Counted from the first letter of the stretch, positions 1 to 9,326 are shown. The stretch is DNA of 64,000 bases from Bdellovibrio bacteriovorus (GCF_001592735.1 NZ_LUKE01000003.1:489565-553564); one strand, 5' to 3'. A program made the numbers and translations. The notes: generated from the letters alone by a model not told the origin.

Positions 1-257
1 GTTGAACCCGCGGTTTTTCCTGAAGCTATTAATAAAAAAATCTTCCCTAAAGATTTTTTTTGAATCGTGATGCAAGACGCTTTCTCGCAAGTGTCCACGG
101 AGGCTTTTGAAAAAGACTGTTTGATTTCAGGAGGAGCTTTTTTTACTTCGGGAACTTCGCTTAAAACGGGCGCCGATTTAAGAGCAGCGAATTCATTGGT
201 ACAAGCCGATAACACCAAACCCAATGAGGCGACAAAAAGAAGATTGGTCATACGCAT
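1..257 (-). CDS. Putative lipoprotein, cut by the window edge
   Basis: The frame starts with ATG at 257 and runs off the left edge with no stop, so only about 85 N-terminal residues are visible. AGGGGG lies six bases upstream of the ATG. The N-terminus (MRMTNLLFVASLGLVLSAC) is a clear lipoprotein signal with lipobox LSAC, so export and lipidation at Cys19 are expected. The next part is rich in Lys, Pro and Ser, with two further Cys near residues 55 and 60. I recognise no domain. A + strand frame across the same bases is the antisense shadow. Confidence 0.7.
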   Translation of the reverse strand, partial: MRMTNLLFVASLGLVLSACTNEFAALKSAPVLSEVPEVKKAPPEIKQSFSKASVDTCEKASCITIQKKSLGKIFLLIASGKTAGS

Positions 258-352
258 CGAGAACCCCCTAAAAACAGGAACAAAAACACCCCGTATTTAT
301 GCCGGATTTCGGAGGTGAACTAAAGGTGGTATGAGAAGGCTGAATTTTTTTC

Positions 353-384
353 AAAAAAAAGCCCGGCAGCTCAAAGCTCCGGGC
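353..384 (-). terminator. Rho-independent terminator of fadI-fadJ
   Basis: On the minus strand a GCCCGG/CCGGGC stem, extended by AGCT bases, closes a short loop and is followed by eight T. It sits just downstream of the fadJ stop and separates that operon from the lipoprotein. Confidence 0.8.
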
Positions 385-411
385 TCATTATAGGATCTAT
401 GAAATTAAAAA

Positions 412-2565
412 TTATGAATAGAATTTTCGATTCGATTTCGCCATGTTCGTTAACGGCGTGCTCGGTTTCAAGCGAGGGGCCTTACGGCTAGAAGCATAAA
501 GGGCTAACTGATCAGCCACATATTGAGTGCCAATGGTGTCGGTGTACTTCAATAAACCACCACGGAACGGCGGGAAGCCCGTTCCCATGATCATCGCTAG
601 ATCGACTTCATGAGGAGTTTCCACGATGCGATCTTCAATCAACGCCAAAGAACATTCATTCACCATGGCAAAAACGCCACGCTCAATGCACTCTTTAGAA
701 TCGTAAGGATTCGTCGGAGTTCCCAAACCTAAAACGCCATAAATAGATTGATCCACGTCACCACGTTTGCCGTCTTCCGAGTACTGATAGAATCCTTTAC
801 CATTCTTACGACCCAAGCGACCGGACTCGCCCAGTTTGTCCATGAGCGGCGCCATCTCGATACGATCACCGAAGGCTTTTTTGAAGATCTTTAAAACCTT
901 GATACAAACATCAAGGCCGACTTCGTCCATCAACTCAAACGGCCCCATCGGCATGCCGAATTCTTTGACGTAAGCTTTATCCACGAATTCAATGCTCATT
1001 CCTTCTTGCATTAAGAAAGCCGCTTCGGCCATGTAAGGCAAAAGCAAACGATTCACTAAGAAACCCGGACCATCTTTAACGACGACCGGCATTTTGCCCA
1101 TTTTTTTCGTTAATTCAAAAATAGTCGCGATGGTTTCATCCGAGGTTTTTTCACCACGAATCACCTCCACCAACGGCATTTTATTTACGGGATTAAAGAA
1201 ATGCATTCCCGCGAAAAATTCCGGACGAGGATGACCTTTGGACATCTCCGTGACCGACAATGAACTGGTATTCGTCGCAATGATCGCATCAGGGCGCATT
1301 TGACCGGCGCACTCACCGATCACTTTTTGCTTGATACCCATATCTTCAACGATGGCTTCAACCACCACGTCCAAATTTTTAAAACCCGCGTAGTCCGTAC
1401 CTACAGAAACCAAATCCATTTTTTGTTGGAATTGATATTTATCGATAGATTTACGTTTTAATAATTTCATCCACAAATCACTGGCGTGCTTAAGACCTTT
1501 ACCCAAGGCGTCTGAGTTTAAGTCTTTCATGCGCACGTGAATACCTTTGTCTGCGGCCACATAGGCGATACCACCACCCATGGTTCCTGCACCCAAAATA
1601 CCCATCGCTTTGACTTCTTTGGGTTTGACGTTCACGCCTGACACGCCGGTTTGTTTTTTTACCATTTCAGTCAAATAGAAAACGTGGATCAGGTTTTTAG
1701 ATGTGTCGGTGATACCAAGCTCACAGAAGCCTTCACGCTCAATGCGCATACCGGCTTCACGATCACTGCTGCCATACGTTCTTTGAATCACTTCCAAAGC
1801 TTTCAGTGGCGCGGGGTAATGACCTTTGGTGGCCTTCATGACACCTTCACGCGCTTTCTTGAAAACAATGCCGCGACCCAAGGCACTTTCAAGAACCTTG
1901 TTCATGACACCTTGAGGTTGGAACTGCTTGCGGCGCTTTTGTCCGCCTTTAGCGATGATTTCTTTGGCCCATTTTGTCGCTTGATCCATCAACAAATTAG
2001 GATGAACCATCTTATCAACAAGCCCGATCTTAAGGGCTTTTTTCGCATTCACTGATTTTCCGGCTAAGATAATATCTAAGGCTGCTTGCAAACCAATCAC
2101 GCGCGGCATGCGCTGAGTTCCGCCAAAACCAGGTAAGATGCCTAATTGAATTTCAGGCAACCCGATTTTTGTCGAAGAGTCTTCAGAAGCGATACGATAA
2201 TCACAAGAAAGGATGAATTCACACCCTCCCCCCATGCAAGCGCCGTTCACGGCCGCTATCGTAGGCATAGGAAGATCTTCCACTTGATTCATGATGTCCT
2301 GACCACCTTTCACCGCAGCTTCAAACTGCTCTTTGGTGGTCATGCTTTTGATTTCTTCAATATCAGCGCCGGCAATAAATATCTTTGCCTTGTTAGATTT
2401 AAAGATCACCGCTTTGTAAGAAGAGCGTTTGAGCTCTCCTAAAACTTCCTGCAATCTCATCATCACCGGAGTTGAGAACTTATTAACTTTCTCTCCGACA
2501 AGGTCAAATTCAACAACGGCGATATCACCTTGAGGTACAATCTTGATGCTTTCCTGGATGCTCAT
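412..2565 (-). CDS. fadJ: Fatty-acid oxidation complex alpha subunit (enoyl-CoA hydratase / 3-hydroxyacyl-CoA dehydrogenase)
   Basis: This two-domain beta-oxidation enzyme hydrates enoyl-CoA and then oxidises 3-hydroxyacyl-CoA with NAD. The N-terminal crotonase domain shows the oxyanion motif IAGADI (about residue 64), NGACMGGGCEF with the first catalytic Glu, and LPEIQLGILPGFGGT with the second. The dehydrogenase half has the Rossmann motif GILGAGTMGGG (about residue 325) and HFFNPV. The length, 717 aa, matches FadB/FadJ (about 715-730). It lies six bases behind the thiolase gene, in the fadI-fadJ order, so the two subunits are probably co-translated. The symbol follows that order; FadB-like naming is equally defensible. 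Confidence 0.93.
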   Translation of the reverse strand: MSIQESIKIVPQGDIAVVEFDLVGEKVNKFSTPVMMRLQEVLGELKRSSYKAVIFKSNKAKIFIAGADIEEIKSMTTKEQFEAAVKGGQDIMNQVEDLPMPTIAAVNGACMGGGCEFILSCDYRIASEDSSTKIGLPEIQLGILPGFGGTQRMPRVIGLQAALDIILAGKSVNAKKALKIGLVDKMVHPNLLMDQATKWAKEIIAKGGQKRRKQFQPQGVMNKVLESALGRGIVFKKAREGVMKATKGHYPAPLKALEVIQRTYGSSDREAGMRIEREGFCELGITDTSKNLIHVFYLTEMVKKQTGVSGVNVKPKEVKAMGILGAGTMGGGIAYVAADKGIHVRMKDLNSDALGKGLKHASDLWMKLLKRKSIDKYQFQQKMDLVSVGTDYAGFKNLDVVVEAIVEDMGIKQKVIGECAGQMRPDAIIATNTSSLSVTEMSKGHPRPEFFAGMHFFNPVNKMPLVEVIRGEKTSDETIATIFELTKKMGKMPVVVKDGPGFLVNRLLLPYMAEAAFLMQEGMSIEFVDKAYVKEFGMPMGPFELMDEVGLDVCIKVLKIFKKAFGDRIEMAPLMDKLGESGRLGRKNGKGFYQYSEDGKRGDVDQSIYGVLGLGTPTNPYDSKECIERGVFAMVNECSLALIEDRIVETPHEVDLAMIMGTGFPPFRGGLLKYTDTIGTQYVADQLALYASSRKAPRLKPSTPLTNMAKSNRKFYS

Positions 2566-2571
2566 TTTATC

Positions 2572-3915
2572 TTAACCCTCATTCTCTAAAATCATTGCTC
2601 CGCCTTGACCGCCACCGATACACAGTGTGGCCAAACCGAATTGCGTATTTCTTCTTTTCATTTCTTTAGCCAATGTCAGTACGATGCGAGTGCCCGTTGC
2701 ACCGACCGGATGGCCGAAAGCAATAGCGCCGCCGTTGACGTTTAAGATGTCATCACGGATTTCTCCGACCTTGGATGACAGACCTAATTTTTCTTGCGCA
2801 AATTGATCTGAATCCATCGCGCGTTGGCAAGCCATCACTTGCGCGGCAAAAGCTTCATTGAGCTCCACTAAACCAATATCTTTCATTGAAAGACCGGCCC
2901 GTTTTAAGGCCAATGGCGTTGAGTAAGCCGGGCCCAACCCCATGCGCTCGGGCTCCAACCCTGCAAAACCGTAAGAGCGAATTGTCGCCAAAGGCTTGTA
3001 GCCTTGCGCTTCGGCTTTTTCTCGAGACATTAAAAGCACCATCGCCGCCCCATCCGTGATCGGGCAAGAGTTCCCCGCCGTGATCGACCCGGTCGCTTTA
3101 TCAAAAAAGGGTTTTAATTTACTTAAAGCTTCCATCGTTTGATTGTCGCGAGGACCGATGTCATCGGCAACGACTTCTTTGTACTCGGGGGCAAGATACA
3201 CAGGCGTGATCTCTTGACGCAAAAGCCCTGCTTTTGTGGCCTGGGATGCTCTTTGGTGTGAACGCAAAGCGAACTGATCTTGCATCTCGCGAGTTAATCC
3301 CCACTCTTTTGCTAAGATCTCAGCGGTTTGTCCCATGTTAATGCCGACGAAAGGATCTGTAAGCCCCAACATCACTGCAATCTGTGGGAAATATTCATCG
3401 CGCATATTTCCTTGGAGAAGCGCTTTGATTTGTTTCATGTCGGCTTTAAAAAGCGCCCACAAAAGTGGAAGAGCTTGTTTAGGGCCTTTAGCCGCAAAAA
3501 GTTTTTCGTAAATCTCTTGGAATTTTTTGGGCGGAAGAGTGGGCATTTGCGACATGCTCTCCGTCCCCCCGGCTAAAACCACGTCCATCGTTCCCGATTT
3601 GATTTTTTCATAACCGTTAGAGATAGACTCGAGTGCGGAAGCACAGTTGCGATGAACCGTGTACGCCGATGTTTTCAAAGGGATGCCGGCATTCAAAGCC
3701 ACAACCCGAGAGATATTGACGGCATCAGGAGGATTGCCCGTGTTACCGATGATGACTTCATCAACAGAATTCACATCTAGATTTGTTTGCGCGATCAATT
3801 GTTTTAAAGCCGTTTTTCCCAGATCGGCAGGATGAACTTTTTTAATTTTTGTCCCTGCCTTTGCAAACGGGGTACGAACACCTTCCACCAGAACGACATC
3901 GCGTGGTGACTTCAT
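2572..3915 (-). CDS. fadI: Acetyl-CoA acyltransferase (3-ketoacyl-CoA thiolase), beta subunit
   Basis: This is the thiolase for the last step of beta-oxidation. It shows the active Cys in HRNCASALESISNGYEK, NEAFAAQ, GGAIAFGHPVGATGTR and the C-terminal CIGGGQGGAM. The 447 aa length is nearer FadI or the trifunctional beta subunit than FadA (about 390 aa). The frame is open upstream to 3981, but I place the start at ATG 3915 because AAGGAG lies six bases before it and a promoter -10 box covers 3977-3982, on top of the upstream ATG. It is the first gene of the fadI-fadJ operon. Confidence 0.92.
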   Translation of the reverse strand: MKSPRDVVLVEGVRTPFAKAGTKIKKVHPADLGKTALKQLIAQTNLDVNSVDEVIIGNTGNPPDAVNISRVVALNAGIPLKTSAYTVHRNCASALESISNGYEKIKSGTMDVVLAGGTESMSQMPTLPPKKFQEIYEKLFAAKGPKQALPLLWALFKADMKQIKALLQGNMRDEYFPQIAVMLGLTDPFVGINMGQTAEILAKEWGLTREMQDQFALRSHQRASQATKAGLLRQEITPVYLAPEYKEVVADDIGPRDNQTMEALSKLKPFFDKATGSITAGNSCPITDGAAMVLLMSREKAEAQGYKPLATIRSYGFAGLEPERMGLGPAYSTPLALKRAGLSMKDIGLVELNEAFAAQVMACQRAMDSDQFAQEKLGLSSKVGEIRDDILNVNGGAIAFGHPVGATGTRIVLTLAKEMKRRNTQFGLATLCIGGGQGGAMILENEG

Positions 3916-3976
3916 GAGCAGCTCCTTCATTTGTCTGCACTCCGTGACTCGCCGGAGTAACTTATAAGCCATTAAA

Positions 3977-4004
3977 ATCATATGTCTTTTCGGACAAACG
4001 TCAA
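3977..4004 (-). promoter_or_regulatory. Sigma-70-type promoter for fadI-fadJ, with a dyad between the boxes
   Basis: On the minus strand: TTGACG, 16 bases, TATGAT. The spacer contains TGTC-N6-GACA (3983-3996), well placed for a repressor. The expected transcript start lies about 60 bases before the chosen fadI ATG. Confidence 0.55.
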
Positions 4005-4324
4005 AGATCTATAAAGGAAATTTAAGTATCTTATTTTTGACGATGCCTCGCGTTGGCTCAAGACTCTTACAGGAAATGCTTGTCTATAGAGGAAGAAAAG
4101 GATTTATTAGAGCAAATAATCTATTTCTCGAGGGGATTTCTTATATCCTCAAGGTCAAGAAACCTCGACTTCGGCATCTGATTCATCGGTGGACGAAGAA
4201 AGTCGAACTCACAGTTTTGCCTCGAATCAAGGCAGTTTGTTTACTTATGCAAAAGCGTTGTTTTTCTGCGACATTTTCATTCGAGAAATCGGCATTGGCT
4301 GAGCCGCGACAAAGTCCCCATTGA

Positions 4325-4353
4325 TTGACCCTCTCTTGCGCCTTTTGTAGAGT
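4325..4353 (+). promoter_or_regulatory. Sigma-70-type promoter for maeB
   Basis: TTGACC at 4325, a 17-base spacer, then TAGAGT at 4348. This gives a leader of about 70 bases before the TTG start of maeB. Confidence 0.45.
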
Positions 4354-4430
4354 AACGACTTCAACTCTGAGCTGTGTTTTTTATTTCTCCCGCCGGCCGG
4401 ATTTTTGAGAACTTTAATGAAGGAGCATCC

Positions 4431-6773
4431 TTGGAAACAAAAACCGAAAAACCAACGCAAGCAAACTTTGATCAAGAGGCCCTGAACTATCATGCTCAAG
4501 GTAAGCCCGGTAAAATTGAAGTTATCTCTTCTAAGCCTTGTGTGACCGAAAAAGATCTGGCGTTGGCTTACTCTCCAGGCGTTGCAGCCCCTTGTAAAGA
4601 AATCGCCAAGGATCCCGCCAAAGTTTACGACTACACCGCCAAGGGAAATCTTGTCGCCGTGATCTCTAACGGCACCGCGGTTTTAGGTTTAGGCAATATC
4701 GGACCCGCCGCGGGAAAACCGGTGATGGAAGGTAAAGGGATTTTATTTAAACAGTTTGCGGGCATTGATGTTTTTGACATTGAAGTTGCCGCCACAGACG
4801 TGGATGTTTTCTGTAACGCCGTTCGCGTTTTAGAACCTACTTTTGGCGGAATCAATCTTGAGGACATCAAAGCACCCGAGTGTTTTGAAATCGAAGAGCG
4901 ACTAAAAAAAGAAATGAAGATCCCGGTTTTCCATGATGACCAGCACGGAACGGCGATCGTTTCTGGTGCGGCTTTGTTGAATGCGGCTTCAATCACCAAT
5001 CGCAAAATGGAAAATGTGCGCATCGTCGTGAATGGTGCAGGCGCTTCGGCAAATTCTTGTGCGAAAATCTTTATCGCGTTGGGCGCACGCCGTGAAAACA
5101 TCATCATGTGTGATTCTCAAGGGGTGATTTACAAAGGCCGCACGGTGGGCATGAATAAATACAAAGAATTCTTTGCTGCCGAAACGGAAGCCCGCACTTT
5201 AACTCAAGCCCTTCAAGGTGCGGATGTTTTTGTGGGCCTTTCGGTGGCTGGCGCTTTAACTCCAGAAATGCTTAAAGACATGGCGAAAGATCCCATTATT
5301 TTTGCCATGGCAAATCCAGAGCCAGAAATCACTCCCGACAAAGCCCGCGCCGCTCGTCCGGATGCGATCATCGCTACGGGCCGCTCTGATTACCCTAATC
5401 AAGTTAATAACGTCTTGGGCTTCCCGTCTATTTTCCGTGGTGCTTTGGACACGCGATCCACTCAAATCAATGAAGAAATGAAATTAGCCGCGGTTCACGC
5501 CTTGGCACAATTGGCGCGCGAAGATGTTCCAGACAACGTCTCTTCTTCTTACGGTGGTAAGAGCTTTAAATTTGGTCGTGAATACCTCATTCCCAAACCT
5601 TTTGATACGCGCGTTTTAATGCGTGTTGCTCCTGCCGTGGCGAAAGCCGCGATGGATTCAGGTGTTGCCACTCGCCATATCGAAGATTGGCATCAATATC
5701 GCGAAACTTTAGAGGCGCTTCAAGGTCCTTCCAAAGTATTTATTCGTTCCGCAATCAACCGCGTTCATCAAAATGCGGCCGCCAACGGAGGCAAATTACC
5801 TAAAATCGTTTTCCCTGAGGGCACCAGCACGAAAGTTCTGAAGGCGCTGGCCACTTTGGTTGATGAAAAAATCTGCGAGCCGATTTTATTGGGTTACCCT
5901 GAGCGCGTGAAAGAAAAAATCGCAACCCTAGACATCCCGGCTTTAAAAGATGTCCCGGTGATTCACCCTTCGAGCTATCCGAAATATTTCTCTTACGTCG
6001 AAAAACTTTACGCCAATCGCCAACGCAAAGGCATAAACATGCGCGAAGCCGAGCGCTTGATGGCCGATCCGAATTACTTTGCCGCGATGATGGTCCATAT
6101 GGGCGAAGCGGACGGGATGGTCTCTGGATCTTCGATCAATTATGCGGATGCCGTAAAGCCTGTATTACAAACGGTGGGCGTTTACAAAAATGCGGTGCCG
6201 GCCGGCTTAAATATTGTTTTGCTTGAGGATAAATTTTTATTGCTGGCGGATACCACGGTGAATTTCAATCCAACAGCAGAACAATGTGCCCAGATTGCTT
6301 TGCAAGCAGCAAAGATTGTTGAATACTTCGGCATCCAACCACGTATTGCGATGTTAAGTTATTCAAATTTCAGCGGTGCTGATGGCACGCCAAAGAAAAT
6401 GAAACGGGCAGCAGAAATCGTAAAATCAATGCGTCCAGGCCTGATGGTCGATGGTGATATGCAAGCCGATGCCGCCGTCAATGCCGAGATCACCGAGCGC
6501 TTATTCCCCTTCTCAGACCTTAAAGGCGGCGCCAACATTTTAGTTTTCCCGAACTTAGAGTCCGCCAACATCACTTACAAACTGATTCAACAAGTGGGCA
6601 AAGTCGAAGTGATTGGACCTTTCTTAACGGGGGTTCGTCGTTCCGCAAATATCTTGCAACGAACTACAACGGTGGATGGCATCGTGAACTCGGTTGTGTT
6701 CACGGCCCTTGAAGCTCAGTTTATTAAAGGTGTTCTTAAAGCGCGGGAAGCAAGCAATCAAGCGGTTCAATAG
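4431..6773 (+). CDS. maeB: NADP-dependent malic enzyme with C-terminal phosphotransacetylase-like domain
   Basis: MaeB decarboxylates malate to pyruvate with reduction of NADP. The N-terminal part shows SPGVAAPCKEIA, VISNGTAVLGLGNIGP and the Rossmann segment IVVNGAGASANSCAK. From about residue 430 a phosphate acetyltransferase-like domain follows (KIVFPEGTSTKVLKAL, MVHMGEADGMVSGS), thought to be regulatory in this family. I use TTG 4431 as start because AAGGAG lies five bases before it; this gives 780 aa against about 760 in E. coli. The frame is open further upstream to 4374, without a ribosome site. Beside fadIJ, the enzyme may supply pyruvate and NADPH during growth on fatty acids. Confidence 0.93.
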   Translation: METKTEKPTQANFDQEALNYHAQGKPGKIEVISSKPCVTEKDLALAYSPGVAAPCKEIAKDPAKVYDYTAKGNLVAVISNGTAVLGLGNIGPAAGKPVMEGKGILFKQFAGIDVFDIEVAATDVDVFCNAVRVLEPTFGGINLEDIKAPECFEIEERLKKEMKIPVFHDDQHGTAIVSGAALLNAASITNRKMENVRIVVNGAGASANSCAKIFIALGARRENIIMCDSQGVIYKGRTVGMNKYKEFFAAETEARTLTQALQGADVFVGLSVAGALTPEMLKDMAKDPIIFAMANPEPEITPDKARAARPDAIIATGRSDYPNQVNNVLGFPSIFRGALDTRSTQINEEMKLAAVHALAQLAREDVPDNVSSSYGGKSFKFGREYLIPKPFDTRVLMRVAPAVAKAAMDSGVATRHIEDWHQYRETLEALQGPSKVFIRSAINRVHQNAAANGGKLPKIVFPEGTSTKVLKALATLVDEKICEPILLGYPERVKEKIATLDIPALKDVPVIHPSSYPKYFSYVEKLYANRQRKGINMREAERLMADPNYFAAMMVHMGEADGMVSGSSINYADAVKPVLQTVGVYKNAVPAGLNIVLLEDKFLLLADTTVNFNPTAEQCAQIALQAAKIVEYFGIQPRIAMLSYSNFSGADGTPKKMKRAAEIVKSMRPGLMVDGDMQADAAVNAEITERLFPFSDLKGGANILVFPNLESANITYKLIQQVGKVEVIGPFLTGVRRSANILQRTTTVDGIVNSVVFTALEAQFIKGVLKAREASNQAVQ

Positions 6774-6784
6774 AACCGCTTGAT
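6757..6784 (+). terminator. 12-bp perfect stem-loop across the maeB stop codon
   Basis: Arms 6757-6768 and 6773-6784 are perfectly complementary around the loop AATA, and the TAG stop straddles the loop. No T-tract follows, so it may stabilise the mRNA end or act as a weak terminator between convergent genes. Confidence 0.4.
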
Positions 6785-6801
6785 GCGATAACGCGGTAGC
6801 A

Positions 6802-6817
6802 CTACCTACGTAGGTAG
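6802..6817. repeat. 16-base perfect palindrome
   Basis: CTACCTACGTAGGTAG equals its own reverse complement. It lies between the convergent ends of maeB and grpB, right after the stem-loop. It may be part of an RNA end structure or a protein site; its role is unknown. Confidence 0.5.
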
Positions 6818-6819
6818 CA

Positions 6820-7407
6820 CTAGCGCGTCAACTCCGCGCGAGCTTCAATCAATGTCTTTTTGATAAACTCACTTTTCATTTCTGAATACTCTGAGCGCTT
6901 AAACTTCAAAGACAGATCTTTCTTAAGATTTTCATAGGCTTTAGCCACGTCAGGAAAAGTCCTTAAATAATCACGAAACAACAAATGCTTTTGAATTTCT
7001 TTATCACCAAACTCAAATGCGTGAAGATGCACGAAGCCTTTTGTTTTATCCGTATTATAAAGAACGCAGTAACGACGACCGGGAATTCCATACTCCCCTT
7101 TATATTCATATCCAAGCGCCTCTAACACGCTCTGTGCCTTATCCATTTTCTCTATAGAAGAAACTTCCGCTAGGATATCCAAAATGGGTTTCGCACTTAT
7201 CGTCGAGATGGATGTAGAGCCCATGTGGTGCAAAGACATAGGGAAGTCAGAAATCGCCTTCTGAATACGCTCGGATTCAAAAATAAAGGCCCGATCCCAT
7301 TCAGCCTGATGAACTTTCAACTCCACTCGACCGTCGCGAGCGAGCCCCAGGCCAAAGTCTTCCATTATTTTATCTATACTGGTAATCATGGGGCTTAATG
7401 TTCTCAA
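6820..7407 (-). CDS. GrpB family protein (UPF0157, nucleotidyltransferase fold)
   Basis: The segment HHMGSTSISTISAKPILDIL (about residues 59-78) is the signature of the GrpB family, which belongs to the nucleotidyltransferase superfamily and has no settled substrate. The 195 aa length is typical. The start is uncertain. TTG at 7407 has AAAGG about seven bases upstream; ATG at 7389 is in frame but has little ribosome site. The gene is convergent with maeB and divergent from hflX. Confidence 0.8.
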   Translation of the reverse strand: MRTLSPMITSIDKIMEDFGLGLARDGRVELKVHQAEWDRAFIFESERIQKAISDFPMSLHHMGSTSISTISAKPILDILAEVSSIEKMDKAQSVLEALGYEYKGEYGIPGRRYCVLYNTDKTKGFVHLHAFEFGDKEIQKHLLFRDYLRTFPDVAKAYENLKKDLSLKFKRSEYSEMKSEFIKKTLIEARAELTR

Positions 7408-7530
7408 TCTAGACCTTTATCCGTCAATATTTTACACTGAAATTCACTGATTGCAGTGACAGAAAAATAACTTTGTCCCTAGACCACCTTATGCTAGCCT
7501 ATTATCAGTACCAAGGGAGGGTCGAACTCT

Positions 7531-8808
7531 TTGACTAATCAAGCTTTCCTCAACTCAAAGGTCACTGCGCAAGATCGCGCTATCGTCATCGGTGTAGGTT
7601 TAAAATCCGAACCACTTACCGAAATCAAAGAAAACTTACTTGAACTCGAAGAACTCGTGGCCGCCGCGGGCGGTGAAGTCGTGGGCTCATTGATTCAAGT
7701 CTTGCCTTCTTGGAATCCAGCCACCCTGATCGGGACCGGCAAGGTCGAAGACGTCGCCGAGATGGTTCGCGATAGCGGTGCTAACATCGTCATCATGGAT
7801 CACCAGCTTTCCGGCGTTCAACAGCGGAACTTAGCCCAAACGGTGAAGGTTCGCGTGATCGACCGCAATCAGCTGATTTTAGATATCTTTGCCCAACGAG
7901 CACAGACTTTTGAAGGAAAACTTCAAGTAGAACTTGCACAATTACTTGATCAAATGCCGCGCATGATTGGCGCTTGGATGGAATCGCTTTCTCGTCAAGG
8001 CGGTGGTATCGGAACACGGGGCCCGGGTGAAACAGCCCTGGAGAATGATCGTCGTCGTATCCGTGAACGCGTGGCCATTATTAAAGATAAACTTGAAGGT
8101 GTGCGCAAAAATCGCGCGCAACACAGGCAATCCCGTCGTCGCCACGAGATCCCGTCTTTTGCTTTGATTGGTTATACAAACTCCGGCAAAAGCTCGCTTT
8201 TAAATCGTCTGACCGGATCTGAAGTTTTAGCCAAGAACCAAGTGTTTGCGACCTTGGATCCCACAACACGTAAGATCTTTTTACCCGATGGCCCTCCGTC
8301 GGTTGTGACCGACACCGTAGGATTTATCCGGAAGCTTCCTACACAATTAATTGAAGCCTTTAAAGCAACGCTTGAAGAATCTTCAGAGGCCGATGTTCTT
8401 ATTCACGTCGTGGATTTGTCTTCACCCAATATGGAAAGACAAGTCGAGGTCGTTGAGGGCTTAATTAAAGAATTCAACTGGTCGGATAAAAAGATCATCC
8501 ACGTCTTTAATAAGTGTGATGTCGCCCCTTTAGAAAAACAATTTCGAGTGAAGGCTTACCCCCGAGTTTTTGTAAGTGCTTTGACGGGGCAAGGGATAGA
8601 ACAGTTAAAGAAACTGATGGCACAAATGGTGAGCGAAATGCAAACCGACGTGCAGCTGTACTTCCCACGCTCTGAAGAATACAAAATCTTTGATTTGGGC
8701 CGCGAGGCTCAGATTGTACGCAAAGAGACGGCGACGGAGGGCACGGTTTGCTATACGCAACTGACCCCCGCCTTGATGAGTCGCTGGAAAGATTACGTCG
8801 TTAAATAG
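7531..8808 (+). CDS. hflX: GTPase HflX
   Basis: HflX is a ribosome-associated GTPase that splits stalled or heat-damaged ribosomes. The N-terminal domain is recognisable (LIGTGKVEDVAEMV), followed by the glycine-rich linker GGGIGTRGPGETALE. The G domain has GYTNSGKSSLLN (G1), DTVGFIRKLP (G3) and NKCD (G4). The 425 aa length is normal. The TTG start at 7531 has AAGGGAGG ten bases upstream and no better alternative nearby. Confidence 0.95.
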   Translation: MTNQAFLNSKVTAQDRAIVIGVGLKSEPLTEIKENLLELEELVAAAGGEVVGSLIQVLPSWNPATLIGTGKVEDVAEMVRDSGANIVIMDHQLSGVQQRNLAQTVKVRVIDRNQLILDIFAQRAQTFEGKLQVELAQLLDQMPRMIGAWMESLSRQGGGIGTRGPGETALENDRRRIRERVAIIKDKLEGVRKNRAQHRQSRRRHEIPSFALIGYTNSGKSSLLNRLTGSEVLAKNQVFATLDPTTRKIFLPDGPPSVVTDTVGFIRKLPTQLIEAFKATLEESSEADVLIHVVDLSSPNMERQVEVVEGLIKEFNWSDKKIIHVFNKCDVAPLEKQFRVKAYPRVFVSALTGQGIEQLKKLMAQMVSEMQTDVQLYFPRSEEYKIFDLGREAQIVRKETATEGTVCYTQLTPALMSRWKDYVVK

Positions 8809-8814
8809 GTACAC

Positions 8815-8837
8815 AAGGCACGCTTAAAGCGTGCCTT
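8815..8837. terminator. Inverted repeat shared by the hflX and YkgJ-like gene ends
   Basis: Eleven-base arms flank one central base (AAGGCACGCTT / AAGCGTGCCTT) just past the hflX stop, covering the stop of the convergent gene. No strong T-run follows either way, so termination is a guess from position. Confidence 0.4.
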
Positions 8838-9252
8838 CATCCACCGGCGGAGCCTTCGGAGTCGGCTCCGGACGAGGAAAGTCTTGGGGCCGCAGGGGTT
8901 TGAGTCCTTTGCTCTTGCGAGCCAAATCACAGTTAGGATTGTGCGTCCCATTTTCATAACTTGCTTGAAAGCGACGACAGCATGACGGTCTATTTTCATA
9001 AATCGAACAACTCACCGACTGCCCGATTTGCCCTGTTAAAGCCACACAGCGGATTTTCACCTGATTAGTGCCAATCATAATGCGCTCATCGGTATTTAAT
9101 TTTTCCGTGAGATCTTTAGGAACATTGTGGGACATGGGATGAGTTTCATCTTTAGCAAAGATAACTCGAAAAAAAGAACAACAAGCCCCGCACCTAACAC
9201 AAGGGTGAGTTGAAACGTCTGCCGTGACTAAAGAGCTCTTACTTTGAGCCAT
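8824..9252 (-). CDS. YkgJ family cysteine-cluster protein
   Basis: The N-terminal CVRCGACCSFFR (about residues 18-29) and later Cys (KIRCVAL, SCSIYENRPSCCRRF) form the CxxCxxCC...C...C...CC pattern of the YkgJ family, thought to bind Zn or an Fe-S cluster. The 142 aa length fits. The C-terminal 25 residues are Pro-rich. The ribosome site before ATG 9252 is weak. The physiological role is unknown. Confidence 0.8.
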   Translation of the reverse strand: MAQSKSSLVTADVSTHPCVRCGACCSFFRVIFAKDETHPMSHNVPKDLTEKLNTDERIMIGTNQVKIRCVALTGQIGQSVSCSIYENRPSCCRRFQASYENGTHNPNCDLARKSKGLKPLRPQDFPRPEPTPKAPPVDEGTL

Positions 9253-9326
9253 GATAAGGAATCCATCCCTTTGACTCTAGGATAGGCTCCTTTATAACAA
9301 ACGCAAATTAAAAATTTTTTAGCTCT

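Larger units (their letters stand above)
3916..4430. other. 515-base divergent intergenic region between fadI and maeB
   Basis: The region holds one promoter facing each way (3977-4004 minus, 4325-4353 plus). A 95-codon frame at 4037-4324 has no credible ribosome site, is rich in Arg, Lys and Leu, and resembles nothing I know, so I do not call it. I see no RNA gene or clear riboswitch. Confidence 0.5.

Noticed and set aside
67..318. 83-codon + strand frame at the left edge
   Set aside because: It is antisense to the lipoprotein frame, which has a perfect lipobox and ribosome site.
2146..2442. Long frames antisense to fadJ, maeB, RND and other large genes
   Set aside because: They overlap strongly conserved coding sequence on the other strand and show no independent motifs.
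4037..4324. 95-codon frame in the fadI-maeB gap
   Set aside because: It has no ribosome site, unusual composition and no recognisable motif, and lies among promoters.
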